A DNA stretch of 64,000 nucleotides from Scalesia atractyloides (taxonomy: Eukaryota; Streptophyta; Magnoliopsida; Asterales; Asteraceae). Positions 20,438 to 31,985 of this stretch are shown here, one piece after another. The stretch is from positions 58,720,610 to 58,784,609 of the forward strand of contig CAMTDV010000013.1 in NCBI GenBank assembly GCA_947069175.1, given 5' to 3'. The translations under genes and the position numbers were made by a program. The notes under the pieces were generated by a model. That model was given only the letters and a program-made list of their open reading frames with translations. It was not told the DNA's origin and did no database searches. Each line of letters starts with the position of its first letter. Position 1 is the first letter of the stretch.

Positions 20438-21238
20438 ATGGAGATCATGTATGATATAGCTCCTTTGAGTTACGATCCCCCACCGTCCAAATTTGTTCCT
20501 AAAAATGGGTATGATTATGAGAAATTATTTGATTCATTTGATCTTCCTGATGTTTTAGAAGAAGATTTGGAGGTTGTCTACACACATCTGTTTGATAAAG
20601 ATGAAGTGGATGCTAGCTGGAGAGCAAGTATTCCGACAAAGGTGACCCCGAATGCCACATCAGGAGGTCCGGATCACTGAGTCTTCGTTAGTAAACGATG
20701 TTGCTGTTGTTTAGTTCCCCAATGAAGCTGGTTCCAGTAATTCTGAAGCTAGTAGTAATGCAAGTGCTAAGTGGGAGATTCAATCAAATTTGGGAAACAA
20801 TCTTCAAGCTCCAGCAATCCCAGTACCAAGACCAAATATCTATCATCCTGTTGATAACATTATTGGGAATCCAAATGCCGGAGTGCAAATGTGAAGAAGT
20901 ATTTCAGAGATGTAGTGTCTGTTTTTCTAAAATCAAGCAGGAGGATATATATAATCTTAGCCTACACGAATGTTTTATCTCTCACATAGAGCCAAAAAAT
21001 TATCAGATGGCGTTAAAGGATAATTCTTGGTTTCTTGGCGTGAGGCGATGCAAGAGGAGTTAGCTCAGTTCGACAAGTTAAATGTGTGAAATTTGGTCGA
21101 TCTTCCGAAGGGTCAACATGCAACCAACACGAAGTGGGTCTTCAAGTGCAAGAAGGATGATTAGGGTGTTGTCGTCAGAAATAAAGCACGGTTAGTTGTT
21201 CAAGGTTTCAATCAAGAGGAACGGATTGATTACTGACG
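20438..21238 (+). pseudogene. Copia G linker and RT N-terminus, truncated
   Basis: An acidic linker (SFDLPDVLEEDLEVVYTHLFDKDE) leads to the RT start: NYQMALKDNSW, MQEELAQFDKLNV, KWVFKCKKDD and KARLVVQGFNQEERIDY, in several frames. It ends at about 21238, before the RT catalytic motifs; the following sequence is unrelated. Confidence 0.8.
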
Positions 21239-21591
21239 TGGTGTGAGTGGGGTATAATTTTTGTTATAATTTAGGCACTTTTACTCGTAGATCAAGCTTT
21301 CAATTTATAAAACACGATATAATACTACCACTCTACACACGTTAGTGCAAGTGCACCCATCATGGACGTAGTATAGTGATGGTAAGATACCGAGGTCGTC
21401 CAAGGACACAAGGGCTTTTAGTACCGGCTTATCGTTAACGTCTAGTCTAACAAAATTTTGAAACAGTTTTGAAAGTTTTAAAAGACATAAAAGTAAAAAG
21501 GTAAATAAAAATGAAAACAAATAGAAAAGAAAGAATCACTTAGTTCTGACTCCTCTTTTAGATATCATTTGACGATTTCCATGTTGGTGCA
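21239..21591. other. Unassigned ~350-bp stretch between copia G and copia H
   Basis: Contains GTTAGTGCAAGTGCACCCAT and GATACCGAGGTCGTCCAAGG, which look like a leader or LTR of another repeat family. No coding region. It is either a remnant that truncated G or the sequence into which H inserted. Confidence 0.4.
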
Positions 21592-22014
21592 TAATGTCTA
21601 TTGCTTACGTCTAGGATATGTCGTTTGTGAATATAGGGCTTAGATTTGTCAATTCTGTATGTATATTTAATGGCTCGTACGAGTGAGCTGTAGTGGCTCA
21701 TACGAGTGACACCTTGTCACTAGTACGAGGCACCACTCGCACGAGCCAACAATCTCACTCCTGTGCAAGCCATGTTAACCTATAAATAGTGGATCTTGAG
21801 TTTTGTGTTATAGCTGTTGGTGTCTAACTACGACAAACCCCTGTCCATTTCTTTACTCGTCTGTAACTTTCACGTTTATTAATATACAAAGTAAAGGCGT
21901 TTAAGCAACATACTTAATTGTTTGTTTGTCTAACTCGCTAGCAATGAATTCCGCCTCTGTTAGCTGAGTTGAAACGGTCCGGTGCTCACAGAGGAGAGCC
22001 GATCCCCTCTCACA
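21592..22014 (+). repeat. Copia H 5' LTR (423 bp)
   Basis: Runs TGTTGGTGCATAATGTCTAT...CTCTCACA, followed two bases later by the primer site. TATAAATA is at 21781-21788. U3 holds CTCGTACGAG (21674-21683), CTCATACGAG (21698-21707) and CTCGCACGAG (21736-21745). The LTR of D (28326-28801) is the same family. Confidence 0.9.
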
Positions 22015-22016
22015 AG

Positions 22017-22028
22017 TGGTATCAGAGC
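22017..22028 (+). other. Copia H primer binding site (initiator tRNA-Met)
   Basis: TGGTATCAGAGC at +3 from the LTR end. Confidence 0.92.
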
Positions 22029-22301
22029 CTTGAGGTCTGATTTGAGGACAAACAACAAGTTTCAGTAGACAACCACCAGGTTTCAGAAGTTGAAAATCCA
22101 GATTCAACCATTGAAGATTTTCTATATCTACTCTTTCTTCATACATCCTTCAGATCTAGAGGATTTCATGGACGAATTGGAATATGTTTTTAGTATAACA
22201 CGTTAAATTCAACGTTAACAAATCCCTGAAACTTACAGATCTAAAATCGACCAAAATCATGACGAAAATTGCAGATAACTTCCGTTTGCTGACTTGAGCT
22301 A

Positions 22302-22533
22302 CTTGTACGAGCAGAAGGACAACTCGTACGAATGACCATCCGTACGAATTAGCCACTCGTACAACCAAGAAAACAAGTTTTCTTAAAATTTTCAAGTTCC
22401 AAAATAGTCATTCGTACGAGTAAGTGTTTCACATAAAGAGTCACTCGTACGAGTAACTCTCTCTCTCTCGCACATGTAACTTTTCTCGCACGAGTCTCCT
22501 AACTCGCACGAGTATTGATTTACTCGCACGAAG
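22302..22533 (+). repeat. CTCGTACGAG palindrome array in copia H leader
   Basis: About nine words of the type (A)CTCG(T/C)ACGA(G/A): e.g. ACTTGTACGAGC, ACTCGTACGAAT, ATTCGTACGAGT, ACTCGTACGAGT (22443-22454), TCTCGCACGAGT, ACTCGCACGAGT. They lie between primer site and gag. The core is a 10-bp palindrome. The same words occur in the LTR U3. Confidence 0.85.
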
Positions 22534-22628
22534 GACATTTTGAGGATTTTTCTTAACTTTCGTGTTTTTGTCAATTTATATCTAATCAATGTTGTCGAAA
22601 GTTTGTGTTCTAAAAAACTGCAGATTTA

Positions 22629-23990
22629 ATGGAAGAAGAGTTTTTCAACGCGTTTGCTGCTTTAGTTGTTACCACTACCGTAACACAAAATATGAACCTA
22701 GAGAACGAAATGGGAACTATGACAAAACCTCCAAAGCTCATGAACTAGAAGATTATGACAGTTGGAGCGAGAGATTCATGAACTGGTTACAAGTTAATCA
22801 TTTCACATGTTGGTTTGCCATCGAGTCAAAGTACACATCACCTACAGGTGAGAATGGTCTTGAGAAGACACTAGCTTAGCTAATGAATATAGAGAGAGAA
22901 AAGTTTATCAACGAAAAGAAGTTGATGAATATACTCGAACAGGCAATAAAAGAAGATATCCAGAAACTTCTTTAACACGATGATGACGCTCAGTCTCTGT
23001 GGAATGCTTTAAGACTTAAGTTTCAAGGAAGTTCTCAACTTCGAAAAGGAAAAAAAGCACTGCTAAGCAAGGAATTAGATATTTTCAATCTAATGAAACG
23101 TGAGACACTGAAGCAGCTAATCGAAAGGTATTGTCATTGGTGGTTCAGATGAAACGAATGGAGATTTTTAAAACCAATGAACAACTGGTTGATAAACTAG
23201 CTGAATCTTTACCAGAAGGAGAGTGGACGACCTATCTAACTATTCTGAAAAACGGCACGGAATATAATAACTTCACATTGCCAAGATTTATTGAAAGATT
23301 AGAAGGTCATGAGCTAGAAATGTAGAAAATGGCAAAGAACAAAGGCGCTCATATGCAACAAGATGTGAACCTATACTACAAAAGTAGTTCTGCTGGTAAC
23401 ATACAAAGTCCCAAGGTTCAAAACGCCATCAGCGTCAACAATACTACAAGTCCACCATCAAACCAATCCAGTGGGTTTGAGTCATTTTCATCATGCAACC
23501 CTATTTCTCATCAAGCTCCTCAATCTTCACAAAGCTCAAATAATCCTCAGAATAGTCAAAACAATCCACCTAATTTAAACCAGCGAATTCTTTAATGCAA
23601 CATTGTTGTGAATCTTGAAAACGCACATGATTCAATGAACACACGGCCAAACAACACATGGCCTGGCTTGCATCAGTTCTCGAATCATAAGAAAGTCTGG
23701 TAGCCGGAAGGACTAGAAATCCTGAAATGACCAAAGAAGATTATGATCAGATTGATCCAGTTGAGTTAGAATTAACTGATATTAAGTGGTGCATGGCGTC
23801 AATAGTTCGTAGAGCTCAACGCTTTATAAAAATCACATGAAGAGACAGTATGGGGGGTCTTGACGGAAAACTTGGTTTTGATAAGGCTAAAGTTACATGC
23901 TTCAAGTGAAGAGAAAAGGACATTTCAAGAGAGAGTGCCCAAACAGGGAAGTCAAAGGAAATCAGAATCCATTTGTAGATGATTACTACA
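22629..23990 (+). pseudogene. Copia H gag (UBN2 type) with first zinc knuckle
   Basis: Starts at ATG 22629 (MEEEFFNAFAALVVTTT) with the conserved copia gag run: DYDSWSERFMNWLQVNHF, then DDDAQSLWNALRLKFQGSS, LIERYCH, KTNEQLVDKLAESLPEGEW and FIERLEGHELEM. In-frame stops (TAG near 22747, TAG near 23323) and a frameshift near 23120 break it. The knuckle near 23897-23940 (CFK..REKGHFKRECPNRE) has lost its second Cys codon by a one-base deletion. D's copy is parallel. Confidence 0.85.
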
Positions 23991-25330
23991 AAAGGCCATA
24001 TATCATCGACCCCAACCTCAAACAAGGTTAGTGCAGATCGAAGATGGTCCATCAAACTCAAAGGATAAGGCTTTGGTTGTTACCCAAGAAGATGAAGGGT
24101 TCAATTGTAACAAATACATTATAAAAAATGAAAGCCTCACACTGGTAGCTAAGATATTTGAAGAACCTGAACAGGCAAAAAAAGAATTTGCTGAGGCATC
24201 CTTTGACGACGCACCAGAAGAATATTACAACACGTCGTCAGAAGAAAAAGAAGAACTCTTAAATAGTGCATTTAAACATCTTTTGCCTACTGACATTCTT
24301 AAAACTTTTGCAGGTTATTTCGACTCAAGCTATTAACCACCATGTAAAGAGGAGAAAAAGCCTGGAATAGAGGAGGCGATTGATGTGACCATGGAGTTGA
24401 CTTTGGAGAATCTAACTGACATAGCCGACAAAGCTCTAATGGCTAACGTGAATGAGGTAGTTACTGAGGAAGCTTAGGAAGCTAGAGTCAAATCGGTAAA
24501 TGTGTCAATAAATAAGTCAGTAAAAGTAACACCTTGCATGAAGTGCGAAGAGCCATGCATTGAGTGTGTCGAAAAAGAAACAAGATACAAAGAACTGAAA
24601 AGTCACGCAAATAATTTGTTATGTGATTTAATACAACAAAAGAAGCATATGAAAAATTAAGTAAAACAATTAAAGAATTTGAACAAGTGATCAGAGGAAA
24701 TGATAAGACACTTTCAATGCTCAAGACAACTGTAACGGACAAACAAGTGGCCATCAGTATTCATTTAAATACAATTGTCGAGCTAAAAAGTGAACTAGAG
24801 AAAATGAAAATTGAAACTGAATGGGTTAACAAGTTGTTAATCACTTATTCTACCAGTTCGTACATCATTGATCACATTCTTCCGAAAATTAAAGCAAGGA
24901 AAACAATAAAATTATTGAACACAAAGGTGTAGGTTACGATCGTGTTCCACCACCCTTGTGGAATAGCTATGCAAGAAAAAGAACCATCAGGGGTGGAAAA
25001 GGCACTCAAATTAAAATTGAAAACTGAGAAGAAAAACGAGCTGCCTGTAAACATTGATGTAACGTACACCAAAACAGAAAATGACTGTGAATCTGAAGTG
25101 GTAAAAATTATGGTCGAAAATGTTTTAGAATATGAGTCTGACAAATCTGAAAGTTCAAATTTTGAAAGTGCATAACTGAATCTCAAAAAATCTGAAATGG
25201 ATGTTGTATCATCAGAAAATAGTTTAAACAATGATGCAAATGTAGTCGTGTACCAAATGAACGGATCTGATAAACTATATTCCAATGAGGATTTCCCAAT
25301 TTAGAATGTTAATCTTGATCAAGTTGATAA
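23991..25330 (+). pseudogene. Copia H acidic coiled-coil spacer between zinc knuckles
   Basis: Reads IEDGPSNSKDKALVVTQEDE, then an acidic Glu-rich region (EEYYNTSSEEKEELLNSAFK), a CMKCEEPCIECVEKE cysteine cluster (about 24536-24580), a helical stretch (TVTDKQVAISIHLNTIVELK) and a tail. Present in both H and D, so an inherited part of this lineage. No enzyme motif. Stops at several points. Confidence 0.65.
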
Positions 25331-26040
25331 GATGCATCATTTTATTCTAAATTAAAATGTGTCTACAAAAACCACCATCAGAAGGACAAGGACTATCCTG
25401 AAAACAGGAGAGCAGGTTTGGGTTATCAAAAGCAAAGAAAGAATAACAAGTTTCAAAAATTGAGCTTTGCAAAGAAAATTGATTTTGTCTATGGGACAAA
25501 AACTGAAAAGAAAAAGAGAGCATTGGTAAACAATCCAATGATGAATTTAAAAAGGAAAAGGAGAGTAGAAAATAAGATTTGGATTCCTATGTTAAAAATG
25601 ATAGTAGGACGTGTTACAAATGTAACAAAGTTGGGCATATTGCACGACAATGTACTCACAAAAATCCAAAACCTGTTTATAACTCAAGCAGATCTACAGA
25701 AGATGTGAAGCAAAAAGCACCCAAGTTTGTACCAAAACAAATTCTAAAAAGAAATAAAGAATCTAATAAAAATGTGACATCAACAATTCAACATAATTCA
25801 AAATTTGAGTTTGGTGAAACTTCTACAAAGAATCGTCAAAAGGATTCAAAATTCTATTCTAAAAAGGCAGTTCTGAAAACACAAACTTGGGTAGCAAAAG
25901 TCAAACCATCTTAATAGAAATGAAAACACCTATTCCAGCTAAACCAGAAATCAAACAAGATGTCAAGATCAAAGTTTCAAAGTTTGATATTCTAAACCCA
26001 CCCAAGACCAAGCAGGCTTGGGTTTCTCTGTTTAAGTAAT
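25331..26040 (+). pseudogene. Copia H second zinc knuckle and basic linker
   Basis: CYKCNKVGHIARQC (25612-25653) is an intact CCHC knuckle. A Lys/Asn-rich tail follows with WVAKVKPS, and QAWVSLFK comes just before protease. This knuckle lies about 1.7 kb downstream of the first, an unusual separation for a copia gag. Confidence 0.8.
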
Positions 26041-26489
26041 TTATTCCACTTATGTGCAGGGGTTACCGAGGTTAACCATTTCAAAGTGGATTATGGATAG
26101 TGGAGCTTCCCGACACATGACAGGGATGCTTGCATTGTTATACGACGTAAAAGCTATCCGGGGATGATATGTTAGGTTTGTTGGCACACAGGGAGGAAGA
26201 ATAGTGGGTGAAGGTATTCTCACAAACGGAGTGGTGTCTTTCGACAAAGTGAACTATATCGCTGAGCTTGAGAATAACTTACTTAGCATCTCGCAAATCT
26301 GGGTGACAAGAAATTTACTACCCACTTCAATGACAAGGAATGCTTAATTCTTAAACCGGGATTCAAAATTGCCGAGCAGTGGACTCTCATGTGTGCTCCA
26401 CAAGAAAATGATCTTTATATCTTAGACATGAGCGCCGCATCCACTACGTCAAAGAAGGTTCAATGCTTTGTATCTAAAGCTACCGAGAA
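26041..26489 (+). pseudogene. Copia H protease
   Basis: WIMDSGASRHMTGMLALLYD (from 26087) has the intact active-site D-S-G at about 26096-26104. GTQGGRIVGEGILTNGVVSF and NYIAELENNLLSISQI follow. A small deletion near 26300 shifts the frame. Protease cleaves the Gag-Pol polyprotein. Of the three related copias here (G, H, D), only H keeps DSGAS. Confidence 0.85.
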
Positions 26490-27378
26490 ATAGTCAATAC
26501 TATGGCATCGTAAGATGGGGCACATTCACCTGCGAAAGATGAATTATTTGGTGCATAACGACCTAGTGGAGGGTGTTAATCTCAAGAATTTTCACTTATA
26601 AGATGATTGTCTAAGATGCAAAAAGGGGAAGCAGTATAAGAAATCACACCTGAGAAAGCTGCTTAACTCTATCAAGCTTCCGCTAGAAAGGCTTCATTTG
26701 GATCTCTTTGGGCCAGTGAATGTGAAAAGTATCTCTGGAGATCTATATTTCCTAGTCGTGACAGCTGATTATTCAAGATTCTCATGGGTTTTCTTCCTAG
26801 AGAGTAAAGATGAAACGTTTGAAAGTCTTATGATTCTCTTCAGGAAGCTTGAAAACCTATATCACTTGCCTATCAAGAGAATCCGCAGTGACAATGGTAC
26901 CGAGTTCAAGAATAAGAGAATGCTCGAATTCTGCAATGAAAAGGGGATTCTTCACGAATTCAGCGCTCCCTATACTCCTCAACAAAATGGAGTATCTGAA
27001 CGTAAGAATCGCACAGTGATCGAGACTGCTAGAACCATGCTCACTGATTCAAAACTTCCAATTATTTTCTGGAGCTTAGCAGTCGCATATGCGTGTTACA
27101 CCCTTAACCGTGTTTTGAGAGTCAAGCCTCATAACAAGACATGTTTTGAGCTACTAAACCATCGAAAGCCGAATCTAGAGATTTTTGAAACCTTTTGGAT
27201 CGCCGTGTACTATTCTAGACCTGGACGGTAAATTTGGGGCCAAATCCTTGGATGGATTTTTCGTCGGCTATGCTAGTCCGCAAAAGAGAGTCTTCTTGCC
27301 GAGTCTAAACTAGGTTATTCTTGCACAACATGTTGATTGTCAAAGATATACGACGCCTATGTAGAAACCTAGTGATTC
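26490..27378 (+). pseudogene. Copia H integrase
   Basis: The zinc domain is ILWHRKMGHIHLRKMNYLV...CLRCKKGKQY (26496-26640). The core keeps all three catalytic residues: LHLDLFGPVNV (Asp, ~26701), RSDNGTEFKN (Asp, ~26890) and PQQNGVSERKNRTVIETART (Glu, ~27000). The main frame 26698-27231 is open for 177 codons, then shifts at about 27190 within HRKPNLEIFETF. It lacks an intact N-terminus (TAG at about 26491, TAA near 26600). Confidence 0.87.
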
Positions 27379-27840
27379 ATGGCTCTTCAAGTACGATGGA
27401 TTGTGGAATCTTTCAACCAACCAGAAGTACCTTCAGAAGAAGAACTTTTTATGCTATTTCAACAGCATCAAATCTCCAATCAAGAACAAGTTTCAAGACC
27501 GTTGGTGATTTCCCCATCACTACTTGTCTCTAACTCTTCTGAAGTAGGTCCGAGCAATACTCTACAAGAATCAGTAAATGTATCAGACTTGAATACTGGT
27601 GAACCATCTGTCCATCAACCAATTGATGCCGACTCTGATCGAGAACCTACTTTTGATGATAGAGGAACCAGTTCCGATGAAGGATCAGAACAAATTCAAA
27701 GCTTTCTGAATACTCAAGCTGATGAATCCAATAACAGAAATGAAGCTACATCCTCTGAACAGGTTGCTGATGAAATTGTCACAAATCTGCAAATCAAGTA
27801 GACCTTCCAAGCAAAGTGATGCCAAGGACACTATCTTACC
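27379..27840 (+). pseudogene. Copia H integrase-RT linker, Ser/Glu-rich
   Basis: An open stretch of about 140 codons rich in Ser, Glu, Asn and Gln (PSEEELFMLFQQHQISNQEQ..., DSDREPTFDDRGTSSDEGSE). Such unstructured linkers are normal between copia integrase and RT. No domain recognised. Confidence 0.6.
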
Positions 27841-28325
27841 ATCCGTCAGAGAACATTATTGGCAACTTACAAGCTGGAGTGAAAACTCGAAATCAGATCA
27901 ATAAGGATCTAAGTTGCTTTTATACAAAAGTTGCTCCACTACAAACCAGACTTTCTTACAGTTGTTTTGTTTCGCAGGTAGAAACAGGAAACTGGAAAGA
28001 CGCTATGAAGGAAGAAAGTTGGGTGGATGCAATGCAAGAAGAGTTGCTGCAATTCCAGAAACTTGGTGTCTGGAAGTTTGTTGATCTACCTGATCATCAT
28101 AAAAAGATTAATACTGGTTGGGTCTTCAAGTGCAAGAGAGATGATAGAGGTATCGTAGTTAGAAACAAAGCTCGGCTCGTAGTCCAAGTCTTCCATCAGC
28201 AAGAAGGGATTAACTACAACGAAGTCTACGCCCCTGTCGCACGTCTTGAAGCTATTCGCATTTTCTTGGCCTTTGCATCGTGGAAAGGTTTCAAGGTGTA
28301 CCAATTAGATGTAAAATCTGCATTC
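27841..28325 (+). pseudogene. Copia H RT N-terminal part, cut by copia D
   Basis: WVDAMQEELLQFQKLGVWKF, VFKCKRDDRG, ARLVVQVFHQQEGINYNEVY and PVARLEAIRIFLAFASWKGF ending YQLDVKSAF are copia RT motifs; the Asp in LDVKSAF is the first palm aspartate. The frame ends where the D LTR begins (28326). cattc at 28321-28325 would be the D target duplication. Confidence 0.88.
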
Positions 28326-28801
28326 TGTTGGTGCATAATATCTATTGCCTACGTCTAGGATATGTTGATTATGTATATAGGGCTTAGAACATCAGATTTT
28401 ATGTGTATATATGATTTATATGTTTGTAACATGGCTCGTACGAGTGAGCATCATGGTTCGTACGAGTGAGCATCATGGTTCGTACGAGTGACACCTTGTC
28501 ACTCATATGAGGCATTACTCGCATGAGTCACATACACACACTCCTCTTGTGTGAGTCATGTTGACCTATAAATAGAGGAGCCTGAGTGTTGTGTTAGATA
28601 TCTGTTGGTGTATGTACGGCGAAACCCTATCAAACGGTTTAATCACTCTGTAACTATTCACGTTTATCAATACAATTCAAGGCGTTTAAGCAGTATATCT
28701 TTCTTGTTTGTTTGTAAAACTCGCTAACAATGAATTCTGCCTCTGTTAGTGGAGTCAGGTCAGTCCGGTGCTCATAAGAGGAGAGTCGATCCCCTATCAC
28801 C
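28326..28801 (+). repeat. Copia D 5' LTR (476 bp)
   Basis: Begins TGTTGGTGCATAATATCTAT and ends ...CTATCACC (H has CACA). TATAAATA at 28567-28574. U3 has CTCGTACGAG (28435-28444) and TTCGTACGAG twice (28457-28466, 28479-28488), created by a 22-bp tandem repeat (TACGAGTGAGCATCATGGTTCG) that H lacks. Confidence 0.9.
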
Positions 28802-28803
28802 AG

Positions 28804-28815
28804 TGGTATCAGAGC
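28804..28815 (+). other. Copia D primer binding site (initiator tRNA-Met)
   Basis: TGGTATCAGAGC two bases after the LTR, which confirms this LTR is the 5' LTR of a new element and not the 3' LTR of H. Confidence 0.92.
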
Positions 28816-29069
28816 CTTGAGGCCTGATCTGAGGACAAAGATCGAGTATCTGCATACTACCAATAGTTTCAGATCTAGATTCAACCATTGGAGTTTTCTA
28901 CATCCACACTTTCTCACACAGAACTCAGATTTGGACGAATTCATGGAAAAATTGGACTAGGATTTTAGAGTATCACGTTAAAATCAACTCTAATCAATCC
29001 TTGAAAATTTCGGATCTAAAATCAACCTAATTCGTGTCGAAAATTGTAAAAATCATCCGTGGTGACCTG

Positions 29070-29355
29070 AGATGTTTCGTACGAGTAGAGAGACAACTCG
29101 TACGAACGGTTATCCGTACAAATTAAGTCATTCGTATGAACGAGCAAACAAATTTTCTTAAAATTTACAAGTTAAAAACTGTCATTTGCACGACGCAATG
29201 ATTCGCACGAACTAGTCATCACACGGACTAGTCAGTTGCACGAGTAACTGTTCAGTTGTACGAACATCTCGCTCGCATGAATTTCTTGAATCGCACTAGT
29301 ATCTCACTCGCATGAACCAGCTGAGTCGCACGAGCAACTGTCACTCGCACGAAGA
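29070..29355 (+). repeat. CTCGTACGAG-type motif array in copia D leader
   Basis: Over ten diverged words: TTTCGTACGAGT, ACTCGTACGAAC, ATTCGTATGAAC, ATTCGCACGAAC, GTTGCACGAGT, GTCGCACGAGC, ACTCGCACGAAG and others. The array aligns in position with the H leader array but has more units and more substitutions. Confidence 0.8.
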
Positions 29356-29429
29356 ACATTCTGTCGTAACTTTTTTCATTCTAATCAGTGTTTTTCGAAA
29401 GTGTGTTTCTGAAATTTTTGTAGAAAAAA

Positions 29430-30790
29430 ATGGAAGAAGAATTTACAATGTTTTTGCTACTTCAGTAGTCACGACAACTGCAGCTCAAATATGAATCTTG
29501 AAAACGAGATGGGCACGATGACAAAGCCTCCAAAGCTGATGAACCTTGAAGACTTTGACAGCTGGAGTGAAAGATTTATGAACTGGGTTTAAGCGAATCA
29601 TTTCACATGGTGGTTTGCCATTGAAGCAAAATATCAAGCTTCGATTGGAGAGAATGGTCTTGAGAAAACATTAGCTCACCTCTCAGAATTTCAAAGGGAT
29701 AAGTTCATTAACGAGAAGAAGATGATGAACGTCTTACAACAAGTCATCAAAGAAGACATCTTGGCACTCCTACAGCATGATGATGACGCACAATCGTTAT
29801 GGAATGTTTTACGTTGAAGTTCCAAGGAAGTACACAGTCGCGAAAAGGGAAGAGAGCGTTACTAAGTAAAGAATTCGATATCTTTACTTTGACCAAGGGA
29901 GAGACGGTGAAACAATTGATTGAACGATACTGTCACTTGGTAGTGCAATTGAAGCGCATGGGAATTGTGAAGACGAATGAAGAATTAGTCGATAAGCTGG
30001 CGGATTCCCTACCTCAAGGAGAATGGTCTACTTACTTGACTATTCTAAAGAATGGCACAGAGTATGGCAATTTCTCATTAACAAGATTTATTGAGAGATT
30101 GGAAGGGCACGAACTTGAGATGCAAAAAATGGCCAAGAGCAAAGGCTCCCAAAAGCAACAAGATGTACATTTTTATTACAAGGGTAGTCCTGTTGCGCGA
30201 ATACAGTCTCCAAACATCCAAACTGCCTTCAGTGCTTTCAACACACCAATGTACAGTCAAGTCAAGCAAGTGGATTTAAATCTTTCGCGTCTGTCAACCT
30301 AAATACGCCGCTAGGCCCACAATCATCCCATAGTTCAAGCAATTCACAGAATCACTAGAACAATCAATCTAATCCTAATCAAAGGGTTTTACAGTGCAAT
30401 ATTGTTGTTGATTTCCAAATGCTCAAAACTTTGACGAGAACACCGCATAGCAACATATATCATTATTAGCCCGGTGCTCGAATCATACGAGAGTTTAGTA
30501 GCAGGGAAGATTGGAAATTCAGAGATGACGAGAGAGGATTATAATCAGATTGATCCGGTCGAGATGGAATTGATTGACATCGAATGGTGTATGGCTTCCA
30601 TGGTTAGAAGAGCACAACGTTTCATGGAGATTACAGGAAAAGAGAATTTGGGTGGATTTGATGGGAAACTTGGCTTCGACAAGTCCAAAGTTACATGTTT
30701 CAAATGTCGAGAGAAGGGGCATTTCAAAAGAAATGTCCAAACAGAGAAGTTCAGGGTAATAAGAACCCCTTTGTTGACGACTATTACAAG
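29430..30790 (+). pseudogene. Copia D gag with first zinc knuckle
   Basis: ATG at 29430 (MEEEFTMFL..., frameshifted soon after compared with H). The body is well preserved: DFDSWSERFMNW, LLSKEFDIFTLTKGETVKQL, RYCHLVVQLKRMGIVKTNEE and LPQGEWSTYLTILKNGTEYG. The knuckle near 30700-30735 reads CFKCREKGHFKR then shifts frame at the last Cys. Stops also near 29590 and 29816. Confidence 0.85.
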
Positions 30791-31985
30791 AAATCCATTT
30801 ATCATCGTCCTCAACCAAAACAAAAATGGTGCAAATCGAATATGGACCTTCAAACTCCAAAGACAAAGCTCTCATAGTTACTCAGGAGGAGGAAGGCTTC
30901 AACTGGAAGAAGTACATCACGAAGAACGAAAGTTTGGCTTTGGCCGCAGAAATCATTGAAGAACCTAAAGAATATACAGAGGCATCTTTTTACGAGGCTC
31001 TGAAGAAACTACAACAGATCGTCAGAAGAAGAAGAATTGTTAAATAGTGCTTTTAAATATCTCTTGCCTAATGATATTCTTGAAACTTTTGCAGGTTATT
31101 TTGAGCCAATTCATCGATCGTCTTGTGAAGAAAAGAAGAAGCTTGAAAAAGAAAGAGAGTTGATGAGACATTGGAAAAGCTAACAGACAAGACCAACAAA
31201 GCCTGTATGGCGAATGTGAATTAGGTAAATGTGTCTGAAAATGAGTCGGTGAAAGAAACACCTTGTATGAAATGCCAAGAGCCATGCAGTGAGTGTGCTG
31301 AAAAAGAAACATGATACAATGAGCTAAAATGTCATACAAATAATTTGTCATGTGATCATAAGGCAAAAAAAGAAGCTTATGACAAATTAAGCAAATCTAT
31401 TAAACAATTTGATAAAGTGATCAGAGAAAATGACGGAACACTTTCAATGCTCAAGGCAACTGTAATGGACAAACAAATAGCCATTAACATTCATATAAAT
31501 ACAATCGCCGAGCTCAAAAATGAACTTGAAAATTAAAATATAAACCGAACGGGTTAACAAATTGTTAATCAGTTATTCTACAAGTTCATACGTCATTGAT
31601 CACATTCTTCCAAAAATTGAAAACAAGGAAGAAAATCAAATTGACGAAAACAAAGGTGCAAGTTATGATCGTGTTTCACCACCCATGTGGAATTGTTATG
31701 CTAAAAAACCATCGGGGTTGGAAAATGCGCTCAACTTAAAATTGAAAACTGAAAAGACAAATGAGCTGCCTCTGAACATTGATATAACTTACACCAAACC
31801 AGCTAATGAATGTGAGTCTGATGTGGTTAAATCTATGGTTGAGAGTGTTTTGAAGAATGAATCTGACAATCCGAATTGGATGACGAATCATCAGAAAATA
31901 GTTTAAACACTGATCCAAACGTCATCGTATAAAAATGCATGGATCTGATAAACTATATTCTGATGAACATTTCCCTATTTAGAAT
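30791..31985 (+). pseudogene. Copia D acidic coiled-coil spacer
   Basis: Counterpart of the H spacer: IEYGPSNSKDKALIVTQEEE, a CMKCQEPCSECAEKE cluster (about 31267-31310), YDKLSKSIKQFDKVIREND and TVMDKQIAINIHINTIAELK, predicted helical. The cysteine cluster CxxCxxPCxxC is shared by H and D. Function unknown; multiple stops. Confidence 0.65.

Larger units (their letters stand above)
21592..28325 (+). mobile_element. Copia H: Ty1/copia element interrupted in RT by copia D
   Basis: A 423-bp LTR, primer site, motif-rich leader, gag with two widely separated zinc knuckles, protease, integrase, linker and RT up to YQLDVKSAF. At 28325/28326 the LTR of sister element D begins. The rest of RT, RNase H and the 3' LTR are not found, because the right side of this nest was deleted (see the junction at 38428/38429). 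Confidence 0.88.

Noticed and set aside
22302..22533. CRISPR-like short repeats (CTCGTACGAG)
   Set aside because: Repeat core is only 10-12 bp with irregular spacing, in a copia leader.
28326..28801. 3' LTR of copia H
   Set aside because: It is followed by a primer binding site and a new gag, and it interrupts H RT in mid-motif, so it is the 5' LTR of a separate element D.
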